A DNA stretch of 64,000 nt from an uncultured Flavobacteriales bacterium (GCA_937872175.1 CALMPI010000050.1:116540-180539); one strand, 5' to 3'. Shown: positions 34,025 through 42,181, counted from the stretch's first letter. Notes: generated by a model not told the origin, from the sequence alone. Made by a program: numbers and translations.

Positions 34025-34681
34025 TCAGCGCTTGAGCTTCCCGGCGAAGACCTTCCTGAACTTCTCCAGCTTGGGCCGGATGACCAGCTGGCAATACCCC
34101 TGTTCGCCGTTCTGCGCGTAGTAGTTCTGATGATAGTCCTCGGCCGGATAGAAGGTGGTGAGGTCCGTGATCTCGGTGACGATGGGTGCGGGGAAGGCCC
34201 CACTGGCATCCAGCTTCGCCTTATACAAGGCGGCCAGTTCGCGCTGTTCCGGTGATGTCGCGAAGATCGCCGACCGGTATTGGGTGCCGACATCCGCACC
34301 CTGGCGGTTCAGGGTCGTCGGATCATGGGTCTGCCAGAACACCTCCAACAGTTCATCAAAGGTGATCCGGGAGGGGTCGTACACGATCCGGGCCACCTCG
34401 GCATGGCCGGTGGTGCCGGCGCAGACCTCTTTGTAGCTCGGGTTCTTCACGTGGCCACCGGCATAGCCGCTGGTGACCTCGAGCACGCCGGCCAATTCGG
34501 CGAAAACGGCCTCCACGCACCAGAAACAGCCGGCGCCGAGAACAGCGGTGTCCGTAGTGGTGGGCATGTTCGGTGCGGTGGCCATCTCGGTCATGGATGT
34601 GGTGTTCGCTGCAGGTCGCACACGACCCTCGCAGGCGCAGATGCCGACAAGAGCGAGGGACAGGGTGAAGGGGGCGCGCAT
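34025..34681 (-). CDS. msrA: Peptide methionine sulfoxide reductase MsrA, exported
   Basis: 218 residues. MsrA reduces the S-form of methionine sulfoxide. The active-site motif GCFWCVEAVF contains catalytic Cys52 and resolving-type Cys55, and SGYAGGHVKNPSYKEVC, GHAEV and YHQNYYAQN are conserved. The N-terminal MRAPFTLSLALVGICAC is a hydrophobic signal, probably of a lipoprotein, so this form protects envelope proteins. An alternative start 10 codons upstream (34711) would overlap the DNA methyltransferase stop by 4 bp (ATGA). Either is possible; the shorter gives the better signal peptide. Confidence 0.92.
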   Translation of the reverse strand: MRAPFTLSLALVGICACEGRVRPAANTTSMTEMATAPNMPTTTDTAVLGAGCFWCVEAVFAELAGVLEVTSGYAGGHVKNPSYKEVCAGTTGHAEVARIVYDPSRITFDELLEVFWQTHDPTTLNRQGADVGTQYRSAIFATSPEQRELAALYKAKLDASGAFPAPIVTEITDLTTFYPAEDYHQNYYAQNGEQGYCQLVIRPKLEKFRKVFAGKLKR

Positions 34682-34707
34682 CGCATGGAACAACGGCCTT
34701 GGATCGG

Positions 34708-35949
34708 TCATCGTTCGCGTTGTTCGTGAAAAACCGTCAAGGCCCGGCCGATGCGCTCCACGACGCCGACCACCAGGGCATTGCCCATGAAGAAGGCCCG
34801 CCACGTGTCGGGCGCGCCGGCCGTATGGTCGTCGGGGAACATGTTCAGGCGCTCCAGTTCGACCGGGGTCAGTCTGCGGTATCTCCGGCCGTCCACGCAC
34901 ACCACATGCTTGAACCGGGAGGGGGCTTTCCCGCCCTCGCCGGTGACCAGCGTGCGGCCAGGCCTGTCCAGTGGATCGGGGAAGGCCATCGCGCCTTCGC
35001 TGTAGTTATAAGCGAACCCGTTCCGCGACACCTGGCGCTCTTCGCGTTTGGCACCTTTCAGATAGCGCCACCGCTTCAGTTCGGAGCGGGGGATCCGGAA
35101 ATCATCCGGAACCTCCTTCTCAGCCTGCAGGATGTCCCCCAGCGCGGTGAACGGCCCGGGGTGGACGGCCACCACGTCCCGGGTGAGCACCACACCGTTG
35201 AGCATCACCCCGGCGTTGCCGAACGGGGACCGGTCCCCGTTCCGGTTGAACCGTTCGGACAGCTTGCGCAGATCGCGTTCCAGCTGAAGGGACGGCCTTT
35301 CGTGCTTGAGCGCGTACGGGAAGGCCCTGGACAGAACCCCGTCAGCCTGCAGCAGTTCCGCCTTCAACGGGCTCATCCGATCCAGCCGGTGGCCCACCAG
35401 GAAGACCCTGCGGCGACGCTGTGGCATGCCATAGTCGGCCGCATTGATCACCCGCCATTCCACCGCATAGCCCAGCCCCCAGAGCGAGCTCAGCATCACC
35501 GCCAGATCGCGGCCCCGCTGACCGGCCGGTGAGCCCAGCAGCCGGTCCACGTTCTCCAGCACCAGATGGGCCGGTGGATGCGGATGGTCGCGCAACAGCC
35601 GATGGATCTGCCACCAAAGCACTCCTTTGCGACCCACCAGGCCACGGGCGTTCCTCAATGTACTGGCCACGGAATAGTCCTGACAAGGGAATCCCCCCAC
35701 CAGCACATCATGCGCGGGAACCTCCTCCACCGGAACAGTGGCGATGTCGCGATTGTCATGGTGCTGCGCACCGAAGCGGTCCACGTAGATGGCCGAAGCA
35801 TGTTGCTTCCTTCGACCGGGCTCCCACTGGTTGCTGTACACGACCTGATAGCCTCCGGCGCGTTCCAACCCCAAGCGGAAACCGCCCACCCCTGCGAAGA
35901 GCTCGGCGACACGCAGGGTGCAGGTCGTGCGTGGTCGGCCGCGGCTCAT
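34708..35949 (-). CDS. Solitary DNA (cytosine-5)-methyltransferase
   Basis: 413 residues. All C5-MTase core motifs are seen: I, VAELFAGVGGFRLGLERAG; IV, VGGFPCQDYSVA with catalytic Cys89; VI, LVLENVDRLL; VIII, PQRRRRVFLVGH; and X in the C-terminus, FFMGNALVVGVVERIG. The target recognition region lies between about residues 200 and 330, so the target cannot be read from sequence. No restriction endonuclease or Vsr gene flanks it. It overlaps or abuts msrA downstream and is preceded by a tRNA-Gly terminator, and the start ATG is only 6 nt from a CAAATATC (minus GATATTTG) box. Confidence 0.93.
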   Translation of the reverse strand: MSRGRPRTTCTLRVAELFAGVGGFRLGLERAGGYQVVYSNQWEPGRRKQHASAIYVDRFGAQHHDNRDIATVPVEEVPAHDVLVGGFPCQDYSVASTLRNARGLVGRKGVLWWQIHRLLRDHPHPPAHLVLENVDRLLGSPAGQRGRDLAVMLSSLWGLGYAVEWRVINAADYGMPQRRRRVFLVGHRLDRMSPLKAELLQADGVLSRAFPYALKHERPSLQLERDLRKLSERFNRNGDRSPFGNAGVMLNGVVLTRDVVAVHPGPFTALGDILQAEKEVPDDFRIPRSELKRWRYLKGAKREERQVSRNGFAYNYSEGAMAFPDPLDRPGRTLVTGEGGKAPSRFKHVVCVDGRRYRRLTPVELERLNMFPDDHTAGAPDTWRAFFMGNALVVGVVERIGRALTVFHEQRER

Positions 35950-35974
35950 GGGTGCCAAATATCGTCCACAACGG

Positions 35975-36000
35975 AAAGGTCCGGCCAACGCCGGACCTTT
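35975..36000 (-). terminator. Intrinsic terminator of tRNA-Gly
   Basis: 11-bp perfect inverted repeat (35975-35985 and 35990-36000) with a 4-nt loop, just downstream of the tRNA-Gly on the minus strand. The arm ends in TTT in that direction. Confidence 0.75.
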
Positions 36001-36005
36001 CTTCG

Positions 36006-36078
36006 AGCGGGAAACGGGGCTCGAACCCGCGACCCTCAGCTTGGGAAGCTGATGCTCTACCAACTGAGCTACTCCCGC
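36006..36078 (-). tRNA. tRNA-Gly (anticodon CCC)
   Basis: 73 nt cloverleaf on the minus strand. Acceptor GCGGGAG pairs with the 3' end (two lower pairs are G-U or A-U). The anticodon stem TCAGC/GCTGA encloses the 7-nt loop TTCCCAA, giving CCC, which reads GGG. The TPsiC arm has GGTTCGAGCC. CCA is not encoded. It is probably transcribed from a TATCTTCG box at 36119-36126 and stops at the hairpin 35975-36000. Confidence 0.93.
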
Positions 36079-36118
36079 CTGCGTACGGGCCACCATCAAG
36101 GGTGGGGAGTACGGGCGG

Positions 36119-36126
36119 CGAAGATA
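36119..36126 (-). promoter_or_regulatory. Candidate -7 box for tRNA-Gly
   Basis: Minus strand TATCTTCG, one mismatch to TAnnTTTG, 40 nt upstream of the tRNA 5' end. Confidence 0.45.
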
Positions 36127-36174
36127 GAACGACGGACGCGCTCAGGCCTTTCTCCAGGGCGCTGGACCTTAACC

Positions 36175-36182
36175 TAATTTTG
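36175..36182 (+). promoter_or_regulatory. -7 promoter box of the response regulator gene
   Basis: TAATTTTG, perfect TAnnTTTG match. It is flanked by a direct repeat CTTAAC (36168-36173 and 36190-36195), which could be a self-binding site of the regulator. Distance to the ATG is about 60 nt. Confidence 0.5.
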
Positions 36183-36242
36183 ACAGGTCCTTAACGTCAC
36201 ACCCTCATAGCCCACCTTGCTTTGCAGCCGACCAATGTGAAC

Positions 36243-36929
36243 ATGGCGGGAACCCTTGCACCCAAGGTGCTTCTGGTGGACGACGAGCCGGACATCCTGG
36301 AGCTGCTCCGGTACAACCTTGAACGCGAGGGGTATCGCGTGGCCACCGCCCAGAACGGCAAGGATGCGCTGCGCATCGCCAAGGCGGAACGGCCCGATCT
36401 TGTCGTTCTTGACATCATGATGCCCGGAATGGACGGGGTGGAGGTGTGCAATCAGCTGCGGCAGATGCCCGATATGAAGCATGCGCTGATCACCTTCCTC
36501 ACCGCCCGTGGAGAGGACTACAGTCAGATCGCGGGGTTCGAGGCCGGTGCGGACGACTATATCACCAAACCGGTGCGCCCGAAGGTGTTCGTCAGCAAGG
36601 TGAAGGCGCTGCTGAAGCGCAGCCCTGGCGATCGGAATGAAGGGCAGATGCTGGAGGCCAGCGGTATCCGCGTCGACCTGGAGAAAGTGCTGGTCTTCAA
36701 AGGCACCGAGGAATTGCAGCTACCCAAGAAGGAGTTCGAGCTTCTGGTCCTGCTGATGAGCAAGCCCGGCAAGGTGTTCAAGCGGGAGGAGATCTACGCG
36801 CACATCTGGGGCAACGAGTTGTTCGTCGGCGATCGCACCATCGACGTTCACATCCGGAAGCTGCGGGAGAAGATCGGTGAGACGCGGATCCGCACCATCA
36901 AAGGGATCGGGTACAAGTTCGACGCCTGA
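36243..36929 (+). CDS. OmpR/PhoB-family response regulator
   Basis: 228 residues. The receiver domain begins KVLLVDDEPDILELLRYNLE; Asp57 in LVVLDIMMPGMDG is the phosphoacceptor, and Thr and Lys of FLTARGED and ITKPVRP complete the site. The C-terminal winged helix is typical of OmpR/PhoB: LPKKEFELLVLLMSKPGKVF, VGDRTIDVHIRKLREKIG and IRTIKGIGYKFDA. It most resembles the PhoB/RprY type of Bacteroidota. No histidine kinase lies next to it. The ATG at 36243 is chosen; in-frame TTG 36222 and GTG 36237 are possible. A TAATTTTG box lies 60 nt upstream. Confidence 0.92.
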   Translation: MAGTLAPKVLLVDDEPDILELLRYNLEREGYRVATAQNGKDALRIAKAERPDLVVLDIMMPGMDGVEVCNQLRQMPDMKHALITFLTARGEDYSQIAGFEAGADDYITKPVRPKVFVSKVKALLKRSPGDRNEGQMLEASGIRVDLEKVLVFKGTEELQLPKKEFELLVLLMSKPGKVFKREEIYAHIWGNELFVGDRTIDVHIRKLREKIGETRIRTIKGIGYKFDA

Positions 36930-36941
36930 GCCGAAGCCACC

Positions 36942-36949
36942 TATATTTG
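36942..36949 (+). promoter_or_regulatory. -7 promoter box of tRNA-Pro
   Basis: TATATTTG, perfect TAnnTTTG match, 41 nt upstream of the tRNA 5' end. Confidence 0.65.
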
Positions 36950-36990
36950 CCGCCCTCATCGCCCGGGAGCCCTCCCGGTCCATGGAGCTA

Positions 36991-37065
36991 CGGGGTGTAG
37001 CTCAGCCCGGTTAGAGCGCTACGTTCGGGACGTAGAGGCCGGTGGTTCGAATCCACTCACCCCGA
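36991..37065 (+). tRNA. tRNA-Pro (anticodon CGG)
   Basis: 75 nt cloverleaf. Acceptor CGGGGTG pairs with CACCCCG, discriminator A. The anticodon stem CTACG/CGTAG encloses loop TTCGGGA, giving CGG (reads CCG). TPsiC arm GGTTCGAATCC. CCA is not encoded. A strong hairpin terminator follows 7 nt later. Confidence 0.95.
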
Positions 37066-37072
37066 CAGGTAC

Positions 37073-37104
37073 AAGCCCCGGCGAGATGTTCGCCGGGGCT
37101 TTTG
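37073..37104 (+). terminator. Intrinsic terminator of tRNA-Pro
   Basis: 12-bp perfect inverted repeat (37073-37084 and 37090-37101) with a 5-nt loop, followed by TTT. Confidence 0.88.
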
Positions 37105-37351
37105 CATACCCGGGCGGGCGATGCAGCGCTTGAGCGAGGATCCCCGGGTCCGATACGAACCCCCGGACCTGAAGGCTCGGTCCAGCGGTCCCTGGCGCGG
37201 CCTGCGCTCAAGAGGGTCGCACCCGGCCGATCGCCTCGTTCTCAGGGGGTTTCTGACCACCGTTGCCTGGGGTGGTCCGACCGTTCGTCGAACAGGGCCA
37301 TTTTTCCGGCTCCGGAGAGGCATCCCTCATGACCAGGCCTGCGTCTTCCGG

Positions 37352-37552
37352 ATGGAACCGATGTCACGCGCCTACAAAATAGCGTTGATCCTCAAGAGCC
37401 GCAGCAGCCTGCCGGTCTACAAGGACCTCACCAAGCTCACCGACCGTGAGCTCGATGAACAGGTGCTGGCGCTGGTGTCCCGCATGCGTCGCAATGAGAG
37501 CGCCGTCATCGCGCGGATGGTCCTGCGCCAGCCCACCTTCAGCCTCAACTGA
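37352..37552 (+). CDS. Small basic protein, unknown function
   Basis: 66 residues from ATG 37352 (a second Met lies 3 codons on). The sequence SRAYKIALILKSRSSLPVYK followed by LTDRELDEQVLALVSRMRRN is balanced and amphipathic, unlike the frames around it, which are rich in Arg/Gly/Pro. That is the reason to call it. No family is recognised and no box was found upstream. The start and reality of the gene are uncertain. The 286 bp between tRNA-Pro and this start hold nothing else I can support. Confidence 0.45.
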   Translation: MEPMSRAYKIALILKSRSSLPVYKDLTKLTDRELDEQVLALVSRMRRNESAVIARMVLRQPTFSLN

Positions 37553-37958
37553 CGGAGGGCGACCGAAGGCACGCTTGGAAGGAGGAACCCAAGGACCGAT
37601 CACCGTGGTCCTGCGGGTTTCCAGGCTACCCTGTGGATCTTATCCCGGGAGCGGACACGAACCTGCTCGGTCATCAACTATCGATCGACGGCCCGGTCGG
37701 AGCGTTCCTGTATGCGGACCACCTTGGGATGGTTCAGGTTCAACAGGCCCGTTCGGTGAGCCCGCGTGTTCGTTCGCTGGGCAGATAGGCACCCATGAGC
37801 AAGGGGCTGCACCCGTTCCCCTCCCGGGCGGGCCTGGAACCGAGCAGGGGGCTCCAGTGCGCTCCTCATGGGACCAAGGCGAAGATGCCCCCACGCGATG
37901 AGCCGGATGGTGTTGGGCGAACACGTGAAGCGCATTGGGCCTGCGTAAACGGCGCTCC
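37553..37958. other. Gene-free stretch, nothing supported
   Basis: About 400 bp without a credible gene on either strand. Open frames here are Arg/Pro/Gly-rich and overlap each other. It is more GC-neutral than the flanks and ends at a strong promoter box at 37959. A structured RNA is possible, but none was identified. Confidence 0.5.
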
Positions 37959-37966
37959 TATATTTG
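37959..37966 (+). promoter_or_regulatory. -7 promoter box of the 41-residue membrane protein
   Basis: TATATTTG, perfect TAnnTTTG match, with TTG 21 nt further upstream (37935-37937), the spacing expected for the -33 element. It is 16 nt upstream of ATG 37983. Confidence 0.7.
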
Positions 37967-37982
37967 CCGCATCAGCAACACC

Positions 37983-38108
37983 ATGAGCGACCATCATCAC
38001 GAAGGGCACTTTCCCGAAGAGGCGGAACAGAACGAGATCGGCGGTCCGGTCGTGCTGGCCTTGATGATCCTGGCCAGCATTGTGCTGATCATCTGGGCGG
38101 CAAGCTAG
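37983..38108 (+). CDS. 41-residue single-helix membrane protein
   Basis: MSDHHHEGHFPEEAEQNEIG at the N-terminus (His- and Glu-rich, cytoplasmic or metal-binding) is followed by one hydrophobic helix of about 20 residues with LALMILASIVLIIWAA, and ends in a Ser. A perfect promoter pair precedes it, which argues that it is a true gene even though it is too short for normal gene callers. The last four bases overlap the convergent zinc-ribbon gene. It could be a small subunit of a membrane complex; no partner is evident. Confidence 0.65.
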   Translation: MSDHHHEGHFPEEAEQNEIGGPVVLALMILASIVLIIWAAS

Positions 38109-38503
38109 TTGCCCAGGTCACCCGAGCGTGCCAGATACTCGTCCCTTCGGACGAGCATGAACCAGTTCTCCCCCAGGTCGAGGTAGCCCTGCTCGAAGCA
38201 GAACACGTAGGTGTTCCCGGCTTTCGTGCGGTGCACGTTCGTGTGGTACATGAAGTTGAAGCCGCGCTCGATGAGCTTGTCGCGGTGCACCCGTGTTTTC
38301 CCTTCCGGACCCGTGTTCAGTTCGCTGAGCACCCTCCGGTTCCGCTTCAACGCGTTAACCACATTGCGCACATAATTGATGGGGGCGTTGTTCGCCTGAT
38401 AGTGATACTGGTTGCGGCACGCGTCAGAACAGAAGCGCTTATCCAAGCGCCCCACGATGCGCTCCCCGCATTCCAGGCAAACACGTTCGTTGGCAGCGGG
38501 CAT
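38105..38503 (-). CDS. Small protein with treble-clef/zinc-ribbon N-terminus
   Basis: 132 residues. The N-terminus has a zinc site, CLECGERIVGRLDKRFCSDAC (two CxxC-type pairs 15 apart), followed by RNQYHYQANNAP, a pattern common in a conserved family of Bacteroidota without assigned function. The rest is basic with a helical stretch (YVRNVVNALKRNRRVLSEL) and a C-terminal beta-rich part (YVFCFEQGYLDLGENWFMLV). Nucleic acid binding is plausible. It overlaps the small membrane protein gene by 4 bp at the 3' ends and is divergent from the exonuclease gene. Confidence 0.8.
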   Translation of the reverse strand: MPAANERVCLECGERIVGRLDKRFCSDACRNQYHYQANNAPINYVRNVVNALKRNRRVLSELNTGPEGKTRVHRDKLIERGFNFMYHTNVHRTKAGNTYVFCFEQGYLDLGENWFMLVRRDEYLARSGDLGN

Positions 38504-38561
38504 GATGCGAAAAATACGTGATCACCGGTAACCGTGACGCTGAACGCGCGGTTCGGCCCGA

Positions 38562-38569
38562 TACCTTGT
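38562..38569 (+). promoter_or_regulatory. Candidate -7 box of the exonuclease-ligase operon
   Basis: TACCTTGT, two mismatches to TAnnTTTG but close to the TACCTTGG octamer used elsewhere in the window, 4 nt upstream of ATG 38574. Confidence 0.3.
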
Positions 38570-38573
38570 GAAC

Positions 38574-39635
38574 ATGGGATCGACGCCCTTGCTGACCTTC
38601 ACCCCGCGCGGCATCCGGTGCGAGCAGGCCGATGTCTACATCGACCCCTGGCGGCCGGTGGACCGCGCCATCATCACCCACGCCCACAGCGATCACGCCC
38701 GCCGAGGCAGCAAGCACTACCTCGCCTCCCCCATCACCAAGGCCTTGATGCACGCTCGACTGGGCGATGACCTGCGCATCGATACGCTGCAGCCCGGGCA
38801 GAGCGGCACCATCAACGGGGTGAAGTTCTCGCTCCACCCGGCAGGCCATATCCCCGGCAGCATGCAGGTGCGCGTGGAGCACCAAGGCGAAGTGTGGGTG
38901 GTCACCGGCGACCACAAGCGCCACGCGGACGGCATCAGCGACATTTTCGAACCCGTGCGCTGCCATACGCTCATCACCGAGTGCACCTTCGGGCTACCCA
39001 TCTACCGCTGGATGGAGCCTTCGAAGGTGTTCACTGATATCAACGGCTGGTGGCGCACCAACGCGGCGAATGGCATCTGCTCGGTGATCAGTGCCTACAG
39101 CCTCGGCAAGGCGCAGCGCGTGGTGACCGGGGTGGACCGCAGCATCGGTGCGATCCTGGTCCATGGCGCCGTGGCCAACATGAACACCGTGCTACAGGAC
39201 TGCGGGCTGGAACTGCCGCCGTGGGAGCACATCACGAAGGACACGCCGAAGGAGCGCTTCCGAAACGCGCTGGTGATCACGCCGGGCTCAGCATTGGACA
39301 CCCCGTGGATGTCCCGGATGAAGCCGTACCGCACAGCCATGGCCAGCGGCTGGATGCAGTTGCGCGGCTGGAGGCGCCGTGGCAACATCGAAAAGGGCTT
39401 CGTCCTCAGCGATCACGCCGATTGGGACGCACTGCTGCTGGCCGTGAAGGAGAGCGGTGCCGAGCGCGTGATCGCCACCCACGGGTACACGGACCTGTTC
39501 AGCCAGTACCTGCGGAGCGTGGGGGTTGATGCGACAGCGGAATCGACGGAGTTCGCGGGCGAAGCGGGTGCCGACGCTTCGGAAGGCACCCGTAGCGTCG
39601 ACCTATCAGGTCGACCCGAAACCAACACGCCATGA
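38574..39635 (+). CDS. Ligase-associated DNA damage response exonuclease (MBL fold)
   Basis: 353 residues. A metallo-beta-lactamase/beta-CASP fold: THAHSDHARRGSKHY (HxHxDH motif) near residue 36, GDHKRHADG and LVHGAVANMN, ending in FVLSDHADWDALL. It is the exonuclease of the ligase-associated repair set, here directly upstream of the ligase and overlapping it by 4 bp. A GTCGACC-type palindrome (39597-39615) lies in the last 20 codons; it encodes part of the tail TRSVDLSGRPETNTP, so the true ancestral C-terminus probably ended just before. ATG 38574 is used; a GTG two codons upstream is an alternative. Confidence 0.9.
   Translation: MGSTPLLTFTPRGIRCEQADVYIDPWRPVDRAIITHAHSDHARRGSKHYLASPITKALMHARLGDDLRIDTLQPGQSGTINGVKFSLHPAGHIPGSMQVRVEHQGEVWVVTGDHKRHADGISDIFEPVRCHTLITECTFGLPIYRWMEPSKVFTDINGWWRTNAANGICSVISAYSLGKAQRVVTGVDRSIGAILVHGAVANMNTVLQDCGLELPPWEHITKDTPKERFRNALVITPGSALDTPWMSRMKPYRTAMASGWMQLRGWRRRGNIEKGFVLSDHADWDALLLAVKESGAERVIATHGYTDLFSQYLRSVGVDATAESTEFAGEAGADASEGTRSVDLSGRPETNTP
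39597..39615. repeat. GTCGACC-type palindromic element, copy 1
   Basis: Perfect 8-bp inverted repeat GTCGACCT (39597-39604) and AGGTCGAC (39608-39615) with a 3-nt loop, inside the 3' end of the exonuclease gene and 17 bp from the ligase start codon. Flanked on the left by CGTAGC, which corresponds to the reverse complement of the GCTAC flank of copy 3. Confidence 0.8.
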
Positions 39636-41254
39636 CCCGCGAAGCCACTTTGTTCGATGCCTTGGACGCCACCACATCCACCAACGTCAAGGTGGAGGCA
39701 CTGGCGGCCTATTTCCGCGAGGCGGATGATGCCGACAAGCTGTGGGTGATCGCGCTGCTCAGCGGGCGGCGACCGAAACGCCCGGTGACGAGCACCCAGC
39801 TGCGCCAATGGGCCGCGGAGGTCAGTGGCATCCCCGACTGGCTGTTCGAGGCCAGCTACCACGTGGTGGGCGACTTCGCCGAGACCGTGACGCACATCGC
39901 GAAGCTGAAGGAGCGCATGGTGAAGCCCCTCGCGGATTGGGTGCGCTACGTGGAGGAACTGAAGGATCTGTCCGAGGAGGAGAAGGCCACGCGCGTGAAA
40001 ACCGCTTGGGCCGGGATGGAGGGCATGGAGCTGTTCGTCTTCAACAAGATCATCACCGGCGGCTTCCGCATCGGGGTCAGCCAGAAGGTGATGGTGAAGG
40101 GCCTGAGCAAGGCCACCGGGGTGGACGAGGACACCCTGGCGCACCGCCTCATGGGCGACTGGACACCGCACAGTACCACCTTCCACGATCTGGTGCTCGG
40201 TACCAACGAAGGCGATGACCTCAGCCGCCCCTACCCCTTCTACCTCGCCTATGGCATCGAAGGTCCCGAGGGAACGGCCGCAGGTGCCGGGCTGCAGGAC
40301 CTATTGCCGCTGGGTGACCCGCGCGAATGGCAGGCCGAGCACAAGTGGGACGGCATCCGCGGACAGCTCATTGTGCGCGGCGGCCAGCACTACGTGTGGA
40401 GCCGCGGGGAGGAACTGGTCACCGACAAGTATCCGGAGCTTGAGGCGATGCGGAAGGCCCTGCCCCATGGCACCGTGCTCGATGGCGAGCTCCTGGCGTG
40501 GAAGGACGGTGCGCCCCTCCCCTTCGCCGAGCTGCAGAAACGCATCGGTCGCAAGAGCGTCGGCAGGAAGCTGCTGGCCGATGTGCCGGTGATCTTCATG
40601 GCCTACGACCTGATGGAGCACGCGGGCGAGGATATCCGCCAGCGGCCGCTGAGCGAACGGCGCGCGCTGCTGGAGGACATCGTGTCCAAGGCCGGCCACC
40701 CTATGCTCACCCTCTCGCCCACCCTGTCATTCGCTTCGTGGGAGGAGATCGTGGCGCACCGCGAACATGCCCGCACCGCCAGCATCGAGGGCCTCATGCT
40801 GAAGCGGCTGAGCAGCACCTACGAAGTGGGGCGTCGCCGCGGCGACTGGTGGAAGTGGAAGGTGGACCCGCTCAGCATCGACGCCGTGCTCACCTTCAGT
40901 ATGCAGGGCCACGGCCGCCGCGCAGACCTGTACACCGACCACACCTTCGGGCTGTGGCATGAGGGTCAGCTGGTCACCTTCGCCAAGGCCTACAGCGGCC
41001 TCACCGACGCGGAGATGCTTGAGGTGGACGCCTTCGTGAAGAAGAACACGGTGGAGCGCTTCGGCCCGGTGCGGCAGGTGAAGGCCGAACTGGTGTTCGA
41101 GGTCGCGTTCGAGGGCATCAGCCCCAGCACGCGCCATAAGAGCGGCGTGGCGGTGAGGTTCCCACGGATCGCGCGGTGGAGAAGGGACAAGAAGCCGGAG
41201 GAGGCGAATTCATTGGAGGACCTGGAACGTCTCGCCGGCCTGAACGGTGGCTGA
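39632..41254 (+). CDS. ATP-dependent DNA ligase (ligase-associated repair type)
   Basis: 540 residues. An N-terminal ligase DNA-binding domain (to about residue 210) is followed by the nucleotidyltransferase domain. The catalytic Lys is in HKWDGIRG near residue 236 (motif KxDG), and motifs DGELLAW and LMLKR follow, then the OB domain with KWKVDPLSIDAVL. It seals nicks in damaged DNA with ATP, next to the essential NAD-dependent ligase of the chromosome. The start ATG overlaps the exonuclease stop by 4 bp. This two-gene core is followed by genes that are not part of the usual set. Confidence 0.95.
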   Translation: MTREATLFDALDATTSTNVKVEALAAYFREADDADKLWVIALLSGRRPKRPVTSTQLRQWAAEVSGIPDWLFEASYHVVGDFAETVTHIAKLKERMVKPLADWVRYVEELKDLSEEEKATRVKTAWAGMEGMELFVFNKIITGGFRIGVSQKVMVKGLSKATGVDEDTLAHRLMGDWTPHSTTFHDLVLGTNEGDDLSRPYPFYLAYGIEGPEGTAAGAGLQDLLPLGDPREWQAEHKWDGIRGQLIVRGGQHYVWSRGEELVTDKYPELEAMRKALPHGTVLDGELLAWKDGAPLPFAELQKRIGRKSVGRKLLADVPVIFMAYDLMEHAGEDIRQRPLSERRALLEDIVSKAGHPMLTLSPTLSFASWEEIVAHREHARTASIEGLMLKRLSSTYEVGRRRGDWWKWKVDPLSIDAVLTFSMQGHGRRADLYTDHTFGLWHEGQLVTFAKAYSGLTDAEMLEVDAFVKKNTVERFGPVRQVKAELVFEVAFEGISPSTRHKSGVAVRFPRIARWRRDKKPEEANSLEDLERLAGLNGG

Positions 41255-41303
41255 GGTCTTGATCGGCACTGTCCTTGTGGCAGGAATGGTAAAGATCCTT
41301 GCC

Positions 41304-42035
41304 ATGAAGTACAGCCTGCCCATGCTACTCCTCCTTCTCGGGTTGCCCTTATCGAACCAGGCACAGAAGCATGTGTACGACGATCTGCTTATCCTTTATG
41401 TCGATGAGGCTTACGAGAAATGCATCGCCAAGGCTGAGCGTTACACGGATAAGGAGGATACCCGCCGAGACCCCCTGCCCTACCTCTACCTGAGCATGTG
41501 CTATCATGAAATGAGCAAGCTGGAGCGCTACACGAGCCAGCGGGAGTATCGCTATGCCGATCGCAATGCGCTCAAGTATGCCGCGCTCTATCGCAAGAAG
41601 GACAAACAGAAGCAATTCGTTGCAAGGTTCGCTGACTATTGGGAGGAGCTTAACAACCACGCGATGGGCAATGGTTTCATGTGGTACGAATCGGGAGCTT
41701 TCAGCAAGGCCCGTCGGATCTTCGATCGCATGGTGGTGTACATGCCGGAGAACCCAGGCGCATGGCGCATGCGAGCGCTTTGCCAGGAGCGCATGAACCT
41801 GCTACGGGATGCGGTGGAAAGTCGCAAGCAGGCGAACGAGGTCCATGGTGCGATCCATGACCTGGCCGCGCTGCCCAAGGACCAACGCCGTTTACTGCGG
41901 ACAGCCCTGATATTGGAGGCTGAGTACCTCGTTGCGGAGGGGCGCATTGCCGAGGCTCGGAACGTGATGTCGCTCGGAGAGGATGACTTCATGGGAAATG
42001 CCGAGTTCAAGGCACTGTTCAATGAGTTGAATTGA
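41304..42035 (+). CDS. Secreted helical-repeat protein, unknown function
   Basis: 243 residues with a signal peptide (MKYSLPMLLLLLGLPLSNQAQ). The rest is almost wholly helical, with pairs of Tyr/Leu/Ala-rich helices (EAYEKCIAKAERYTD, YLYLSMCYHEMSKLERY, SKARRIFDRMVVYMPENPGAWRMRALCQER) like TPR repeats. No enzyme motif is seen. Codon use has more A/T than the neighbours, a hint that it arrived later than the repair genes on either side. It starts 50 bp after the ligase gene and has no recognised family. Confidence 0.72.
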   Translation: MKYSLPMLLLLLGLPLSNQAQKHVYDDLLILYVDEAYEKCIAKAERYTDKEDTRRDPLPYLYLSMCYHEMSKLERYTSQREYRYADRNALKYAALYRKKDKQKQFVARFADYWEELNNHAMGNGFMWYESGAFSKARRIFDRMVVYMPENPGAWRMRALCQERMNLLRDAVESRKQANEVHGAIHDLAALPKDQRRLLRTALILEAEYLVAEGRIAEARNVMSLGEDDFMGNAEFKALFNELN

Positions 42036-42181
42036 CCACGTGGGAGGTTGACCCTGAGCCCTTGATGTAGCCGACCGACATGGGACTTGATCAGTATCCA
42101 AGCGATCAATCATGCATGCTCACGTGTTCCAACTGCGTCCTGGGTCGAGCCGAGAGGGAAATACGGTCCGGGACTGGTTGC

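Noticed and set aside
34708..35949. Complete restriction-modification system
   Set aside because: Only the methyltransferase is visible; msrA and tRNA-Gly flank it with no endonuclease frame.
36243..36929. phoB of a phosphate regulon
   Set aside because: No phoR, pst or phoU genes and no clear Pho box nearby; the PhoD-like gene is 7 kb away, so only the family name is given.
37825..37855. Resemblance to the SRP 4.5S RNA motif (GGAAnnGAGCAG)
   Set aside because: The invariant GGAAGG positions are GGAACC here and the flanks do not pair as in SRP RNA.
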